Origin: Alicyclobacillus acidiphilus NBRC 100859
Lineage (GTDB): Bacteria > Bacillota > Bacilli > Alicyclobacillales > Alicyclobacillaceae
Length of the DNA: 64,000 nucleotides
Assembly (NCBI RefSeq): GCF_001544355.1
Contig: NZ_BCQI01000005.1
Coordinates: 52,829-116,828, forward strand
Direction of reading: 5' to 3'
The notes below the pieces were generated by a model. The model was not told the origin of the DNA, did no database searches, and saw only the letters and a program-made list of their open reading frames with translations. Position 1 is the first letter of the stretch. Each line of letters starts with the position of its first letter. Made by a program: the position numbers and the translations under genes. Positions 27,430 through 36,417 of this stretch are shown one piece after another.

Positions 27430-28684
27430 ACGCGAAGAATTCAACTGGCAGCGTGTGACGTCGGCGAATCCGCAGGCGGCGGCGCGCGTCGCCGAAATTA
27501 TCGAGGACGTTCGCCGTCGAGGCGATGTTGCGCTGCAAGCGTGGACAAAGGAATTGGACGGACAGTGGCCCGCTTCGCTGCGCGTGCCCGAATCGGCGCT
27601 CAAGCAAGCGCTCGAGGCCATGCCGGAGGCGACGCGGCTGGCTATGGAACAGGCCGCGGCGCGTATCCGCAGATATCACGAAGCGCAGTGGCCCGAAGAT
27701 TTCACCTTGTACGGGGACGACGGTGAGCAGCTTGGCCTCTTGTGGCGGGCGATGGACAGAGTTGGCGTGTACGCGCCAGGCGGTCGCGGGGCGTACCCTT
27801 CGACGGTGTTGATGGACGTCATCCCCGCACAGGTAGCGGGTGTTCGCGAGATTGTGCTCGTTTCGCCGCCCGGTGGAGACGGGTTGCCGCACCGCGACGT
27901 GCTGGCGGCGGCCCAACTGCTTGGCGTGGAGGAAGTCTACGCCATTGGCGGCGCGCAGGCCATCGCGGCGTTGGCCTACGGGACGCAGTCCATCCAGCGC
28001 GTCAACAAGATCGTCGGCCCAGGCAATCTGTACGTGGCCCTGGCGAAAAAGGCGGTCATGGGGGATGTCGGGATCGACGCCATCGCAGGGCCAAGCGAAG
28101 TGGCGATTCTCGCGGATGAGGAGGCGAATCCGCGCTATGTCGCCGCCGACATGCTGGCGCAGGCGGAGCACGATCCAGAGGCTGGCGCCATCTGCCTCAG
28201 CACTTCGGCCGCGTTGTTGGCTCGGGTCGCGGACGAACTTGAGCGGCAGGTCGCGTTGTTGCCGCGGGCTGACATCGCTCGGCAGGCCTTGGATCGGTGG
28301 GGGGCGCTCGTGCACATCGCGAGTTTGGACGAAGGCGTCGAGTTGTTGAACGAGATCGCGCCCGAGCACGTGGAGTTGCTGGTCGCCGAACCGGAGCGGT
28401 TGCTGCCCGGTATTCGTTTCGCTGGGGCGGTGTTTCTCGGCGCGTACAGCCCCGAACCAGTCGGTGACTATTTTGCAGGTACGAATCACGTGCTGCCCAC
28501 GCATGGCAGCGCGCGTTACGCGAGCGGGCTGGGTGTGCACGACTTTCTGCGGCGGATGAGCGTCGTCGCGTACAGCAGAGAGACGCTCGCCAAACACGCG
28601 TCGCACATCGTCCAACTGGCGCGGGCTGAAGCGTTGGAAGCGCACGCGCGCGCGGTTCTGATTCGGGAGGAGGAAGAACGATGA
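27410..28684 (+). CDS. hisD: Histidinol dehydrogenase
   Basis: Zn-dependent NAD enzyme that oxidises L-histidinol to histidine in two steps. The 424-residue length is typical. Signature segments are GVYAPGGRGAYPSTVLM, IGGAQAIAALAYGT, KIVGPGNLYVALAK, DAIAGPSEVAILAD and the zinc-site region AQAEHDPEAGAI. The terminal GTNHVLPTHGSARYASGL is also present. GTG 27410 follows AGAGGGGG and lies inside the end of hisG. The stop shares ATGA with hisB. Confidence 0.97.
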   Translation: MGLSVVEREEFNWQRVTSANPQAAARVAEIIEDVRRRGDVALQAWTKELDGQWPASLRVPESALKQALEAMPEATRLAMEQAAARIRRYHEAQWPEDFTLYGDDGEQLGLLWRAMDRVGVYAPGGRGAYPSTVLMDVIPAQVAGVREIVLVSPPGGDGLPHRDVLAAAQLLGVEEVYAIGGAQAIAALAYGTQSIQRVNKIVGPGNLYVALAKKAVMGDVGIDAIAGPSEVAILADEEANPRYVAADMLAQAEHDPEAGAICLSTSAALLARVADELERQVALLPRADIARQALDRWGALVHIASLDEGVELLNEIAPEHVELLVAEPERLLPGIRFAGAVFLGAYSPEPVGDYFAGTNHVLPTHGSARYASGLGVHDFLRRMSVVAYSRETLAKHASHIVQLARAEALEAHARAVLIREEEER

Positions 28685-29295
28685 CCGTTGAGGGAACGAA
28701 GCCGGACGCGCCGACGTTCCGAGCATCCATTCGCCGCGAGACGGGCGAGACGCAAATTCAGTTGGCGCTGAACCTACACGGATCCGGGCAGGCGAAACTC
28801 GATTTTCCAGTGCCGTTTTTACGCCACATGCTCCATCTGTTTGCCGCGCACGGCTCCTTCGATCTCGACATTCAGGCGGACGGCGACGTCGACGTCGACG
28901 ATCACCACCTGGTCGAGGACATCGGCTTGTGCCTCGGCAAAGCCATCGCCGCCGCGCTGGGCGACAAGCGCGGCATTCGCAGGTACGGCGAGCGTCACAC
29001 GCCCATGGATGAGACCTTGGCCCGGGCCGTCCTCGATTTGTCCGGTCGCCCCGCGTTCGTGTTGCAAGCGGCGTTCACCCATGAGCGGATTGGGACGTTT
29101 CCCACAGAACTGGTCGCAGAGTTCTTCAAATCCGTGGCCAACGAGGGCAGGATGGCACTCCACTTGGCGGTTCTGTACGGCGAGAACAACCACCACATGG
29201 TCGAAGGCCTGTTCAAGGCGTTCGGCGCGGCCTTGCGCGAAGCCGTCGAGGTGCGCGGGCAAGGGGTGCAGAGCACGAAGGGGGTGCTCGAATGA
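28681..29295 (+). CDS. hisB: Imidazoleglycerol-phosphate dehydratase
   Basis: Mn-dependent enzyme that dehydrates IGP to imidazole-acetol phosphate. The chain is 204 residues, the monofunctional form without the histidinol-phosphatase domain of enterobacteria. The two metal-binding signatures are DDHHLVEDIG near residue 77 and NNHHMVEGLFKAF near 170. HMLHLFAAHGSFDL and RRYGERHTPMDE-type sequences are also present. It overlaps hisD and hisH by 4 bp each (ATGA), consistent with tight coupling. Confidence 0.97.
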   Translation: MTVEGTKPDAPTFRASIRRETGETQIQLALNLHGSGQAKLDFPVPFLRHMLHLFAAHGSFDLDIQADGDVDVDDHHLVEDIGLCLGKAIAAALGDKRGIRRYGERHTPMDETLARAVLDLSGRPAFVLQAAFTHERIGTFPTELVAEFFKSVANEGRMALHLAVLYGENNHHMVEGLFKAFGAALREAVEVRGQGVQSTKGVLE

Positions 29296-29951
29296 TCGCC
29301 ATCCTCGATCCCGGCATCGGCAACCTTCACTCCGTCCAGCACGGTTTGGCCCGCGCTGGCGCGGACACGGTGGTGATTGGCGACGCGACGGCGTGGGAAC
29401 GGGCCGCGCGCCAGGGCATCCGCGTGGACGGCGTGATTTTACCGGGGGTCGGCGCCTTTGGTGACGCGATGTTCCAGCTTCGTCACACCGGTTTCATTCC
29501 TATCGTCCGCGACACTGCCGAAAAGGGCGTTCCTCTCCTCGGCATCTGCTTAGGTATGCAGCTGCTGTTCGACTATTCCACGGAGCACGGGCGCCACGAC
29601 GGACTGGGGCTGTTGCCTGGCAGCGTCGTCCGCTTTGGGCAAGGTGTGAAAGTTCCGCACATGGGATGGAACAATCTCGATCACGTCGCTTCCAACCACC
29701 CGTTGCTGACTGGGGTGAGCGTCGGCGACTACGTCTATTTCGTGCACTCGTACGTCGTCCAGGCCGAACGGCCAGAGGACGTGCTTGCCTCCGCCACCTA
29801 CGGCGATACGGTGGTGCCAGCGGTCGTGGGTCGCGGCAGCGTCATGGGCACGCAGTTCCATCCGGAAAAGAGCGGCGACGTCGGCGAGACCATTTTGCGC
29901 AATTTCGTTCGTCTGTGTACACAGAGCCAAACCCGGGAGGTGCTAGCATGA
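29292..29951 (+). CDS. hisH: Imidazole glycerol phosphate synthase, glutaminase subunit
   Basis: Class I glutamine amidotransferase that supplies ammonia to HisF. The catalytic Cys lies in LLGICLGMQLLFD and the His-Glu pair in GTQFHPEKSGDVGE. The N-terminal ILDPGIGNLHSVQ holds the usual glycine-rich start. The 219-residue length is normal. It overlaps hisB and hisA by four bases each. hisF is two genes downstream. Confidence 0.97.
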   Translation: MIAILDPGIGNLHSVQHGLARAGADTVVIGDATAWERAARQGIRVDGVILPGVGAFGDAMFQLRHTGFIPIVRDTAEKGVPLLGICLGMQLLFDYSTEHGRHDGLGLLPGSVVRFGQGVKVPHMGWNNLDHVASNHPLLTGVSVGDYVYFVHSYVVQAERPEDVLASATYGDTVVPAVVGRGSVMGTQFHPEKSGDVGETILRNFVRLCTQSQTREVLA

Positions 29952-30703
29952 CGGCGAACACGGCGTTCACGCTCTATCCTGCAATCGACATTCTCGGCGG
30001 TCAGTGCGTCCGCTTGCAGAAGGGGGATTACGGCCGGAAGACCGACTACAGCGATTTTCCCGCCGCGGTCGCCGAAACCTGGTGCCGCGCCGGGGCGCGT
30101 TACCTGCATGTGGTGGATCTCGACGGAGCCAAAGACGGCCGCAGCGTCAATCGCGCCGCCGTCGAAGCCATCGCAGAGACTGCGCGTTCGTTCGGGGTAT
30201 CCGTTCAGGTTGGCGGCGGCATTCGCGATCGCGACGCGATCGCGCGCTGGCTGGACGTCGGTGTCGAGCGCGTCGTGCTGGGCACCGTATCGCGCGACAT
30301 CCCGTTGATGGCTTCGTTCGTTGAAACGTTTGGGTCCGAGCGGATCGTCGCCGGTCTCGACGGCCGCGGCGGCAAGCTCGCCGTGACGGGCTGGCTCGAA
30401 CAAACCGACACCCCCATCGTCGATCTCGCCGCCGATCTCGCCCGCATCGGCGTCGTGCATGCCTTGGTGACAGATGTGGATCGGGACGGCACCGGAACCG
30501 GGGCGAATCTGGAGTTGGCCTTGTCCGTTCAGCAGGCGGGCCTGCAGGCGATCGCCAGTGGGGGCATCGCGGGTCCGGACGACATTTTCGCGGCTGCGGA
30601 AGCAGGATTGAGCGGCGCGATCGTCGGGAAGGCCCTGTACGACGGGCACGTCGACTTGGCGGAAGTCCTGCACCAATTGAAGGAGCGTTCGGGAGCATGT
30701 TGA
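29948..30703 (+). CDS. hisA: ProFAR isomerase HisA
   Basis: A (beta/alpha)8 enzyme of 251 residues that performs the Amadori rearrangement of ProFAR to PRFAR. The general base Asp lies in [15 protein letters not shown] and the acid Asp in [13 protein letters not shown]. The phosphate loops are [11 protein letters not shown] and [14 protein letters not shown] 29948 overlaps the hisH stop; the frame remains open upstream only because it runs through hisH out of frame. It overlaps hisF by 7 bp. Confidence 0.97.
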   Translation: MTANTAFTLYPAIDILGGQCVRLQKGDYGRKTDYSDFPAAVAETWCRAGARYLHVVDLDGAKDGRSVNRAAVEAIAETARSFGVSVQVGGGIRDRDAIARWLDVGVERVVLGTVSRDIPLMASFVETFGSERIVAGLDGRGGKLAVTGWLEQTDTPIVDLAADLARIGVVHALVTDVDRDGTGTGANLELALSVQQAGLQAIASGGIAGPDDIFAAAEAGLSGAIVGKALYDGHVDLAEVLHQLKERSGAC

Positions 30704-31476
30704 CGAAACGGATCATCCCGTGTTTCGACGTGCTGGACGGGCGTGTGGTCAAGCATGTCGGGTTTTTGAATGATCGCCGGGACGCCGGAAATCCGGTTGC
30801 GCTCGCGAAACAATATTGCGATGCGGGCGCGGACGAACTGGTGCTGCTCGACATTTCCGCTTCCGGCGAAGGGCGGCTGGCGACGCGCCGGGTGGTCGAA
30901 CAAGTGGCGGCACAGACGAATATTCCCCTGACGGTAGGCGGGGGCGTGTCCGCGGTCGACGACGTGCGCAACCTGCTGCTCGCAGGCGCGGACAAAGTGT
31001 CGATGAACACCGGCGCGTTCCGCAACCCGAGGCTGATTCAGGAAGCCGCGCATCGATTTGGCGAACAGTGTGTGGTCGTCGCGATCGACGCCAATTTGAA
31101 CCCGGCCACGGGCGACTACGAAGTGATGATTCAGGGCGGCAAGGTCACAACGGGGGCCAGCGTGATGGAATGGGCCAAACAGGCCGAACAACTCGGCGCA
31201 GGCGAAATCCTGTTGACCAGTTTTCGCCAGGATGGCACGCGCGACGGCTTCGATTTGCAGTTGACGAGACGAGTGGCGGAATCGGTCGGCGTACCTGTCA
31301 TTGCCAGCGGCGGAGCTGGCCGCAAAGAGCACTTTTACGACGTGTTGACCGAGGGACAGGCCGACGCCGCGCTTGCCGCAAGCGTGTTCCATTTCGCCGA
31401 GACCAGCGTCCGCGAGGTCAAGGCGTACCTGCGTGAAAGGGGAGTGCCGATTCGATGGCTGAACAACGCGCTGTGA
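30697..31476 (+). CDS. hisF: Imidazole glycerol phosphate synthase, cyclase subunit
   Basis: A (beta/alpha)8 synthase of 259 residues that joins ammonia from HisH with PRFAR to give IGP and AICAR. Catalytic Asp residues lie in [17 protein letters not shown] (Asp11-type) and [18 protein letters not shown] (Asp130-type). [12 protein letters not shown] and [12 protein letters not shown] bind phosphate. Overlaps hisA by 7 bp and hisIE by 22 bp. Confidence 0.97.
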   Translation: MLTKRIIPCFDVLDGRVVKHVGFLNDRRDAGNPVALAKQYCDAGADELVLLDISASGEGRLATRRVVEQVAAQTNIPLTVGGGVSAVDDVRNLLLAGADKVSMNTGAFRNPRLIQEAAHRFGEQCVVVAIDANLNPATGDYEVMIQGGKVTTGASVMEWAKQAEQLGAGEILLTSFRQDGTRDGFDLQLTRRVAESVGVPVIASGGAGRKEHFYDVLTEGQADAALAASVFHFAETSVREVKAYLRERGVPIRWLNNAL

Positions 31477-32228
31477 AGGGCGGGATCGATCTCGCCGCCG
31501 TCCGCTACGACAAATCGACGGGCCTGGTGCCGGTGGTGGTGCAGGACGTGGACACGAAAGACGTGCTGATGCTCGCCTATGCGAATCGCGAGGCGTTGAA
31601 GCGGACGTTTTCGACTGGACAATCCTGGTTCTGGAGTCGATCCCGGCAGGAATACTGGCACAAAGGCGCGACGTCGGGCCATGTGCAGCGCGTGGTGGAG
31701 ATTCGTCTCGATTGCGACGGCGACACGGTGCTCTACTTGGTTCGACCGGAGGGGCCGGCATGCCACACCGGCGAGACGTCCTGCTTCCACCGACGGTTGA
31801 CCTACGCGGAGGCGATCGTCGATCCATCGTCGGCGAACAGCGCCGACCCGTCGACGGCCGCACAGTTGACTGCCATACCCGCGCAGCCCGCCGAGATGAG
31901 GCCGTCACCTGAGCCTGCGTCGGCCGCGGCGGACTGGGGGCAACTGAGCAAGCTCTGGGAGACCATCGACGCTCGCTATCGGGATCGGCCGGAAGGATCA
32001 TACTCGTCCTATCTCTTCGATCACGGCGCTGAAAAAATCGGCAAGAAGGTCGGCGAGGAAGCCACGGAAGTCGCGTTGGCCGCGCTGCGGGCGGAGTTGA
32101 CTGGCGCAGGTCGTCACGTCGCCACAGAGTCCGCAGATTTGATCTACCATCTGTTGGTCCTGTGGCGCGCGGTCGGCACATCGCCCGAGGACGTGTTTGC
32201 TGTGTTAAACTCGCGCGAGTCGCGATAA
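31455..32228 (+). CDS. hisIE: Bifunctional phosphoribosyl-AMP cyclohydrolase / phosphoribosyl-ATP pyrophosphatase
   Basis: A 257-residue fusion carrying steps 2 and 3 of histidine synthesis. The N-terminal HisI domain (about 10-120) has [28 protein letters not shown] and the zinc cysteines in [10 protein letters not shown] and [10 protein letters not shown]. The C-terminal HisE domain (about 165-250) has [21 protein letters not shown] and [14 protein letters not shown] Pro/Ala-rich linker of about 40 residues joins them and is longer than usual. It is the last gene of the operon. No hisC or histidinol-phosphatase gene follows, so those steps are encoded elsewhere. Confidence 0.96.
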   Translation: MAEQRAVKGGIDLAAVRYDKSTGLVPVVVQDVDTKDVLMLAYANREALKRTFSTGQSWFWSRSRQEYWHKGATSGHVQRVVEIRLDCDGDTVLYLVRPEGPACHTGETSCFHRRLTYAEAIVDPSSANSADPSTAAQLTAIPAQPAEMRPSPEPASAAADWGQLSKLWETIDARYRDRPEGSYSSYLFDHGAEKIGKKVGEEATEVALAALRAELTGAGRHVATESADLIYHLLVLWRAVGTSPEDVFAVLNSRESR

Positions 32229-32317
32229 TTGGCGAAAAAGTGCGAAAATCATGTGGACGTGTTATCCCTCTTGGACTAATCTATGGGCAACGATGAGTGA
32301 CATCCGGAGGGAGTTCC

Positions 32318-33334
32318 ATGCGCGCTTATACGTTGCTCAAACAGATCGGACAAGTGTTGGAACACGACATTGTGGATGAGCACGGCGTTGTCCTGATTGC
32401 TCGGAACACGGTCATCACCGAAGCTTTGGTTCGCAAAATCGGCAACCATACGATTCGCGAAGACGTTCACTTGGGGGCGGAGGATCTGCAACATCTGGTG
32501 GACGGTTCGTTGGAAGCGATGGACGAGGTGTTTTTCCACGCTCGCTGCCAGACCAAGGTCCATCTCGAACCCGTTCGCCGACATCTGCTGCCCACCATTC
32601 GAAGGATGGCGGAAATGTCGGACCTCCCAGAACTCCTCCGAATGCTGCGCAACCACGACGAGTACACGTTGACGCACTCCATCGGGGTTGCGGTGCTTTC
32701 CACGATGCTGGGAAAGTGGCTGAAGTTCGATGACGACAAGCTCGAGCGGCTGTCGGTTGCCGCAGTGCTGCACGACGTCGGGAAGGCGAAGATCCCTCCG
32801 GAACTTTTGCAGAAGCCGAGTCGCCTGACCGAATCGGAGTATATCATCATGCAGCGGCATACGGTGTTTGGCTACCAACTGCTGCAGCAGACGGAGGGCA
32901 TCTCTGAGGAACAGGCGAAAGTGGCGTTGCAGCATCATGAGCGGATCGACGGATCAGGATATCCGCAAAAGCTCACCGGCGGGGAGATCCACGAATTCGC
33001 GAAACTCGTCGCCGTCACGGACGTCTTTCACGCCATGGCGTCCAAGCGCGTGTACAAAGACGCGCTGCCCTTTTTTCAAGTCCTGTCCGAGCTGTACGAA
33101 GGACAGTTCGGCTTGTTCGATCCGGTCATCCTGCAGACGTTCGTATCGAAGCTCCTGCAAGATTTGATTGGCACCGAAGTGCTGTTGTCGGATGGCCGGC
33201 GCGCTCGTGTCGTCTTGCTGAACGACAAAGAGCCGACGCGCCCGCTCGTGCAAGTCGGCCGCCAATTTGTCGATCTCGCCGTTCAACGGGACATCCGCAT
33301 TGTCGACGCGACCCCGGCGCTGCAAACGCAGTGA
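32318..33334 (+). CDS. HD-GYP domain protein, probable cyclic-di-GMP phosphodiesterase
   Basis: A 338-residue cytosolic protein. The HD metal pair lies in VLHDVGKAKIPPELL (151-165) and the hallmark HHERIDGSGYP at 206-216. The HD-GYP class hydrolyses cyclic di-GMP. The N-terminal 100 residues have no recognised sensor domain, and the last 70 residues form an extra beta-rich tail (VLLSDGRRARVVLLN). ATG 32318 follows CCGGAGGGAG; an upstream in-frame start lacks support. It starts 90 bp after the his operon. Confidence 0.92.
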   Translation: MRAYTLLKQIGQVLEHDIVDEHGVVLIARNTVITEALVRKIGNHTIREDVHLGAEDLQHLVDGSLEAMDEVFFHARCQTKVHLEPVRRHLLPTIRRMAEMSDLPELLRMLRNHDEYTLTHSIGVAVLSTMLGKWLKFDDDKLERLSVAAVLHDVGKAKIPPELLQKPSRLTESEYIIMQRHTVFGYQLLQQTEGISEEQAKVALQHHERIDGSGYPQKLTGGEIHEFAKLVAVTDVFHAMASKRVYKDALPFFQVLSELYEGQFGLFDPVILQTFVSKLLQDLIGTEVLLSDGRRARVVLLNDKEPTRPLVQVGRQFVDLAVQRDIRIVDATPALQTQ

Positions 33335-33406
33335 AGAGCGCAGGTGTGTGCACCCGCGCTCCGCGTAAGCCAACTTATTGGACTTTCGATTCCGCAGCGG
33401 TCGACA

Positions 33407-34390
33407 TCAGCGGTTCAACGTCTGCATGTTCGCTTCTGGATAGCGCGTTCCGGCAGCTGCGCCCTTCGGGGCGATGGCGTCGATCGCCGCCAAATCATCC
33501 TTGGTCACCGTGACTTCGAGCGCGCCGAGGTTATCCTCGAGGTACTTGCGCCGCTTTGTCCCAGGAATCGGCACGATGTCGTCGCCGAGCGCCAACAGCC
33601 ATGCGATGGCGAGCTGGGCTGGGGTGCAGCCTTTTTCCTTCGCGAGCGATTCGATTTTTTCCACGAGCTCAAGGTTTTTTTTGAAGTTTTCACCTTGGAA
33701 CCGAGGCGAAAAGCGGCGGTAGTCGTCTTCCGCCAAATCCTCGAACCGTTTGATTTGCCCCGTCAAGAAACCGCGGCCGAGCGGACTGTACGCGACGAAT
33801 CCAATTCCGAGTTCGCGAACCGTCGGCAGGATTTCGTCCTCGACGTCGCGGCTCCAGAGCGAGTACTCGGTTTGCAGCGCAGCGATGGGATGGACCCTGT
33901 GCGCGCGGCGGATCGTTTGCGGCCCTGCCTCGGACAATCCGAGATACCGCACCTTTCCCGCACGAACCAAGTCGGCCATCGCCCCTACGGTCTCTTCAAT
34001 AGGAACAGACGGATCGACGCGGTGCTGGTAGTACAAGTCGATGTAGTCCACACCAAGGCGCTTGAGGCTCTTGTCGCAAGCTTCCTTGACGTACTCTGGA
34101 CGGCCGTTGATGCCGAGAAATGTGCCGTCTTCCGCCCGGACGTTGCCAAATTTCGTCGCGATGATGACGTTGTCCCGATACGGCTTCAGCGCGCTGCCGA
34201 CGAGCCGTTCATTTTCCCCGACGCCATACATATCCGCCGTATCGAAGAAGGTAATGCCTTGTTCAACCGCGTATTCGATAGTGCGAATCGATTCTTGATC
34301 ATCGCGGTTGGCGTAGAAATCGGACATGCCCATACATCCAAGTCCAATGGCGGAGACCTGTAGACCGTTGCCAAGTTGACGCGTTTGCAT
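33407..34390 (-). CDS. Aldo/keto reductase (AKR13/YakC-like)
   Basis: A 327-residue NADPH-dependent reductase. The N-terminus [21 protein letters not shown] is characteristic of the AKR13 branch. Catalytic Asp and Tyr lie in [14 protein letters not shown], Lys in IATKFGNVR and His in [11 protein letters not shown]. The C-terminal [15 protein letters not shown] binds the cofactor phosphate. ATG 34390 follows GAGGAGGG; a much longer upstream frame lacks a site. A 10-bp hairpin sits between this gene and the convergent HD-GYP gene. Substrate unknown. Confidence 0.92.
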   Translation of the reverse strand: MQTRQLGNGLQVSAIGLGCMGMSDFYANRDDQESIRTIEYAVEQGITFFDTADMYGVGENERLVGSALKPYRDNVIIATKFGNVRAEDGTFLGINGRPEYVKEACDKSLKRLGVDYIDLYYQHRVDPSVPIEETVGAMADLVRAGKVRYLGLSEAGPQTIRRAHRVHPIAALQTEYSLWSRDVEDEILPTVRELGIGFVAYSPLGRGFLTGQIKRFEDLAEDDYRRFSPRFQGENFKKNLELVEKIESLAKEKGCTPAQLAIAWLLALGDDIVPIPGTKRRKYLEDNLGALEVTVTKDDLAAIDAIAPKGAAAGTRYPEANMQTLNR

Positions 34391-34596
34391 GCGAACCCTC
34401 CTCGAATTGTCGTGACAATCAGCGTGACTAAACCCATGGCCCAATCGTGGCCAATCAGTATGTACTGATGAGAAAAGTGTAGTGTCCGAGTGGGCATAAA
34501 TGCAAATGGCTGTCCTTTGGTTGCGCGCGATCTCGTCTGGATGGTACGATTCAACCAACTCTAGCGTTTCGTGTCGAGAATAGGGAGGTTGAGGGC

Positions 34597-35454
34597 GTGC
34601 GTGGGAGGAAACCTGCTGGCTATCCGGGGCTCGGTGTCGCTATCGGCCTGACGGTGCTCGTCGTGCTTGTGTCTGCCTTCGCCGGATACGCCATCGTGTA
34701 TCGCGCCCGGATGGCGTTGGCGCACGTCCGGCCGTCGACCGCTCCCCTTCGGGCGGGCAGTTCCGTGCAGCAATACCACATCTCCCGTCAATATGCTTTG
34801 CCTGCTTCTATTCGCGAGATCGATATCGTCATTCCTGCCGGAAGCATCACGATCACGGGTGCACCTTCGATTCACAAAGTCGCCATCAACGGCGTCTATC
34901 GGGCCAGCACGGCGAAAGGGCTTTCGGCGGCGCGGCAGTTTTCGAACAACTGGCATGTGTCCGCGGACAGCAGCAAGCGAATCATGACATTGGCGATGAA
35001 ACAGCCCATCGATGTGCGATTTCCGTCGCCTCGCTTCGACGTGAGCATCGTTGTGCCGAAGAATGTGGCCCTGAAAATACAATCAGCCAATGCTGACACC
35101 ACGGTCTCCGACCTGGCTGGGCAAGTGCAAGTGGCGTCGACCAATGGCTCCGTCGTCGTCCATCGAGTCGAAGGCGCGGTGACGCTTTCGACGGTAAATG
35201 GCAACGTTAGTGACGATGTCGCCAGCGTCGAAGGAAATGTCAGCATGACCTCTGTGAACGGTTCGATCTCGTTCGACATCAAGGGGCGTCCATCCTTGAA
35301 AATGGTCGCCAAGACCATGGGCGTCGTCGACGGCAACGTGCACTGGGTGCGCCGCGGTCCCCATCTGATGTCGGCCGAACTGGGCAAAGGGAGATATCAA
35401 GCGACGTTGTCGACTCGCAATGGGAACATCGATGTCGAGGCGTCCGAGGGATAG
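34597..35454 (+). CDS. DUF4097-type beta-strand repeat protein, membrane-anchored
   Basis: A 285-residue protein with one N-terminal membrane segment (about residues 11-34). A region of short beta repeats then follows from about 80 to the end: [56 protein letters not shown] and [15 protein letters not shown]. This is the pattern of putative adhesin/DUF4097 proteins, probably a right-handed beta-helix outside the membrane. GTG start with AGGGAGG nine bases upstream. Role unknown; it may sit in an operon with the next two genes. Confidence 0.8.
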   Translation: MRGRKPAGYPGLGVAIGLTVLVVLVSAFAGYAIVYRARMALAHVRPSTAPLRAGSSVQQYHISRQYALPASIREIDIVIPAGSITITGAPSIHKVAINGVYRASTAKGLSAARQFSNNWHVSADSSKRIMTLAMKQPIDVRFPSPRFDVSIVVPKNVALKIQSANADTTVSDLAGQVQVASTNGSVVVHRVEGAVTLSTVNGNVSDDVASVEGNVSMTSVNGSISFDIKGRPSLKMVAKTMGVVDGNVHWVRRGPHLMSAELGKGRYQATLSTRNGNIDVEASEG

Positions 35455-35487
35455 GTATGTAGAGCAGACAGTGGAGGAACCCTCAAC

Positions 35488-36417
35488 TTGCGAATGCCAA
35501 AATGGTTCTTGTTCGTGCTTCTGATTCTTGCGAATCTCATCTGGTCCGGCAGCTTTCCGGCCACGAGTGTCGCCTCGCAGTCCATCGCGCCGACACTGCT
35601 CGTCATGTGCCGCTTGCTGATAGGAGGGGCCATCCTCTCGCCATTCATCTGGATCCACAAACGCCGGGCCGGGGCGTTGCCTCCGTTTCGTTCACTCTTG
35701 CGAACAGCCATCCTTGGCCTGCTTGGTTTCACCGTGCCCGTCACATTGGAAACCATCGGCATTCACAGATCTTCGCCGGCGCTCGGCGCAGTCTCCATCG
35801 CGCTTGAACCGCTGTTCACACTGCTGGTGGCGGCGCTGCTCTATCGCACGAAACTAGGCCCTGTCCGGTGGTTCGCGATGGGCATTGCGGCTGTCGGCGC
35901 GTGGGTGATCGCCGGGTGCCCGCGTCCTGGCTTTGTCGGCTATTTGCTCGGCGACGTCCTCATGCTAATCGCCGTGCTGTGCTATGCTGTCTACAACGCT
36001 GTATCCGGCCGACTGACCGCGGATGTTCCGCCGACAGTCGCGACGTCCGTCATGTTGCTCACGAGCGGGATCGGCTGCATCCCCTTGTTCTGGTTGACGG
36101 GCCACCATTTTCCGCGGCATTTGTCGACGCCAGCTGTCGTCAGCGCGCTGTTTCTCTGCGTTTTGGCAACCGCTGGCGCCTATTTGGTGTGGGTCATCGT
36201 CCTGCAGGACCACGACGTGTCCAGTGCCGCCATCACGCTCTACCTGCAGCCAATCTTTGGTGTGCTGTTGTCGATCGCGATCGTGCACGTTCGCCCCGAA
36301 TGGTACTTTTATGTCGGAAGCGTCTTGATTTTTGGAGCACTGTTTCTTGGGCGAAACCGCGCCGTTCAATCCAGGGCGGCGAACGCGCCAGACATAGGAG
36401 GCATAACGAATGAGTAA
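35488..36417 (+). CDS. EamA/DMT family transporter
   Basis: A 309-residue membrane protein with ten segments and two EamA repeats. ANLIWSGSFPATSVA lies at the start and SIALEPLFTLLVAALLYRT mid-protein; TLYLQPIFGVLLSIAIV forms the second-repeat signature. TTG 35488 is ten bases after GGAGG and is preferred over the ATG two codons later, which is too distant. It starts 33 bp after the DUF4097 gene and overlaps the S9 peptidase gene by 8 bp, indicating an operon. Substrate unknown. Confidence 0.88.
   Translation: MRMPKWFLFVLLILANLIWSGSFPATSVASQSIAPTLLVMCRLLIGGAILSPFIWIHKRRAGALPPFRSLLRTAILGLLGFTVPVTLETIGIHRSSPALGAVSIALEPLFTLLVAALLYRTKLGPVRWFAMGIAAVGAWVIAGCPRPGFVGYLLGDVLMLIAVLCYAVYNAVSGRLTADVPPTVATSVMLLTSGIGCIPLFWLTGHHFPRHLSTPAVVSALFLCVLATAGAYLVWVIVLQDHDVSSAAITLYLQPIFGVLLSIAIVHVRPEWYFYVGSVLIFGALFLGRNRAVQSRAANAPDIGGITNE

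Noticed and set aside
25760..28726. A 988-codon open frame on the minus strand across hisZ, hisG and hisD
   Set aside because: It is an artefact of high GC and strong codon bias in the his genes. The translation is Arg/Pro/His-rich without any family motif, and the plus-strand genes are certain.
33340..33365. GAGCGC...GCGCTC hairpin after the HD-GYP gene as a terminator
   Set aside because: The stem is good but neither strand has a T-run after it, so I did not list it as a terminator.
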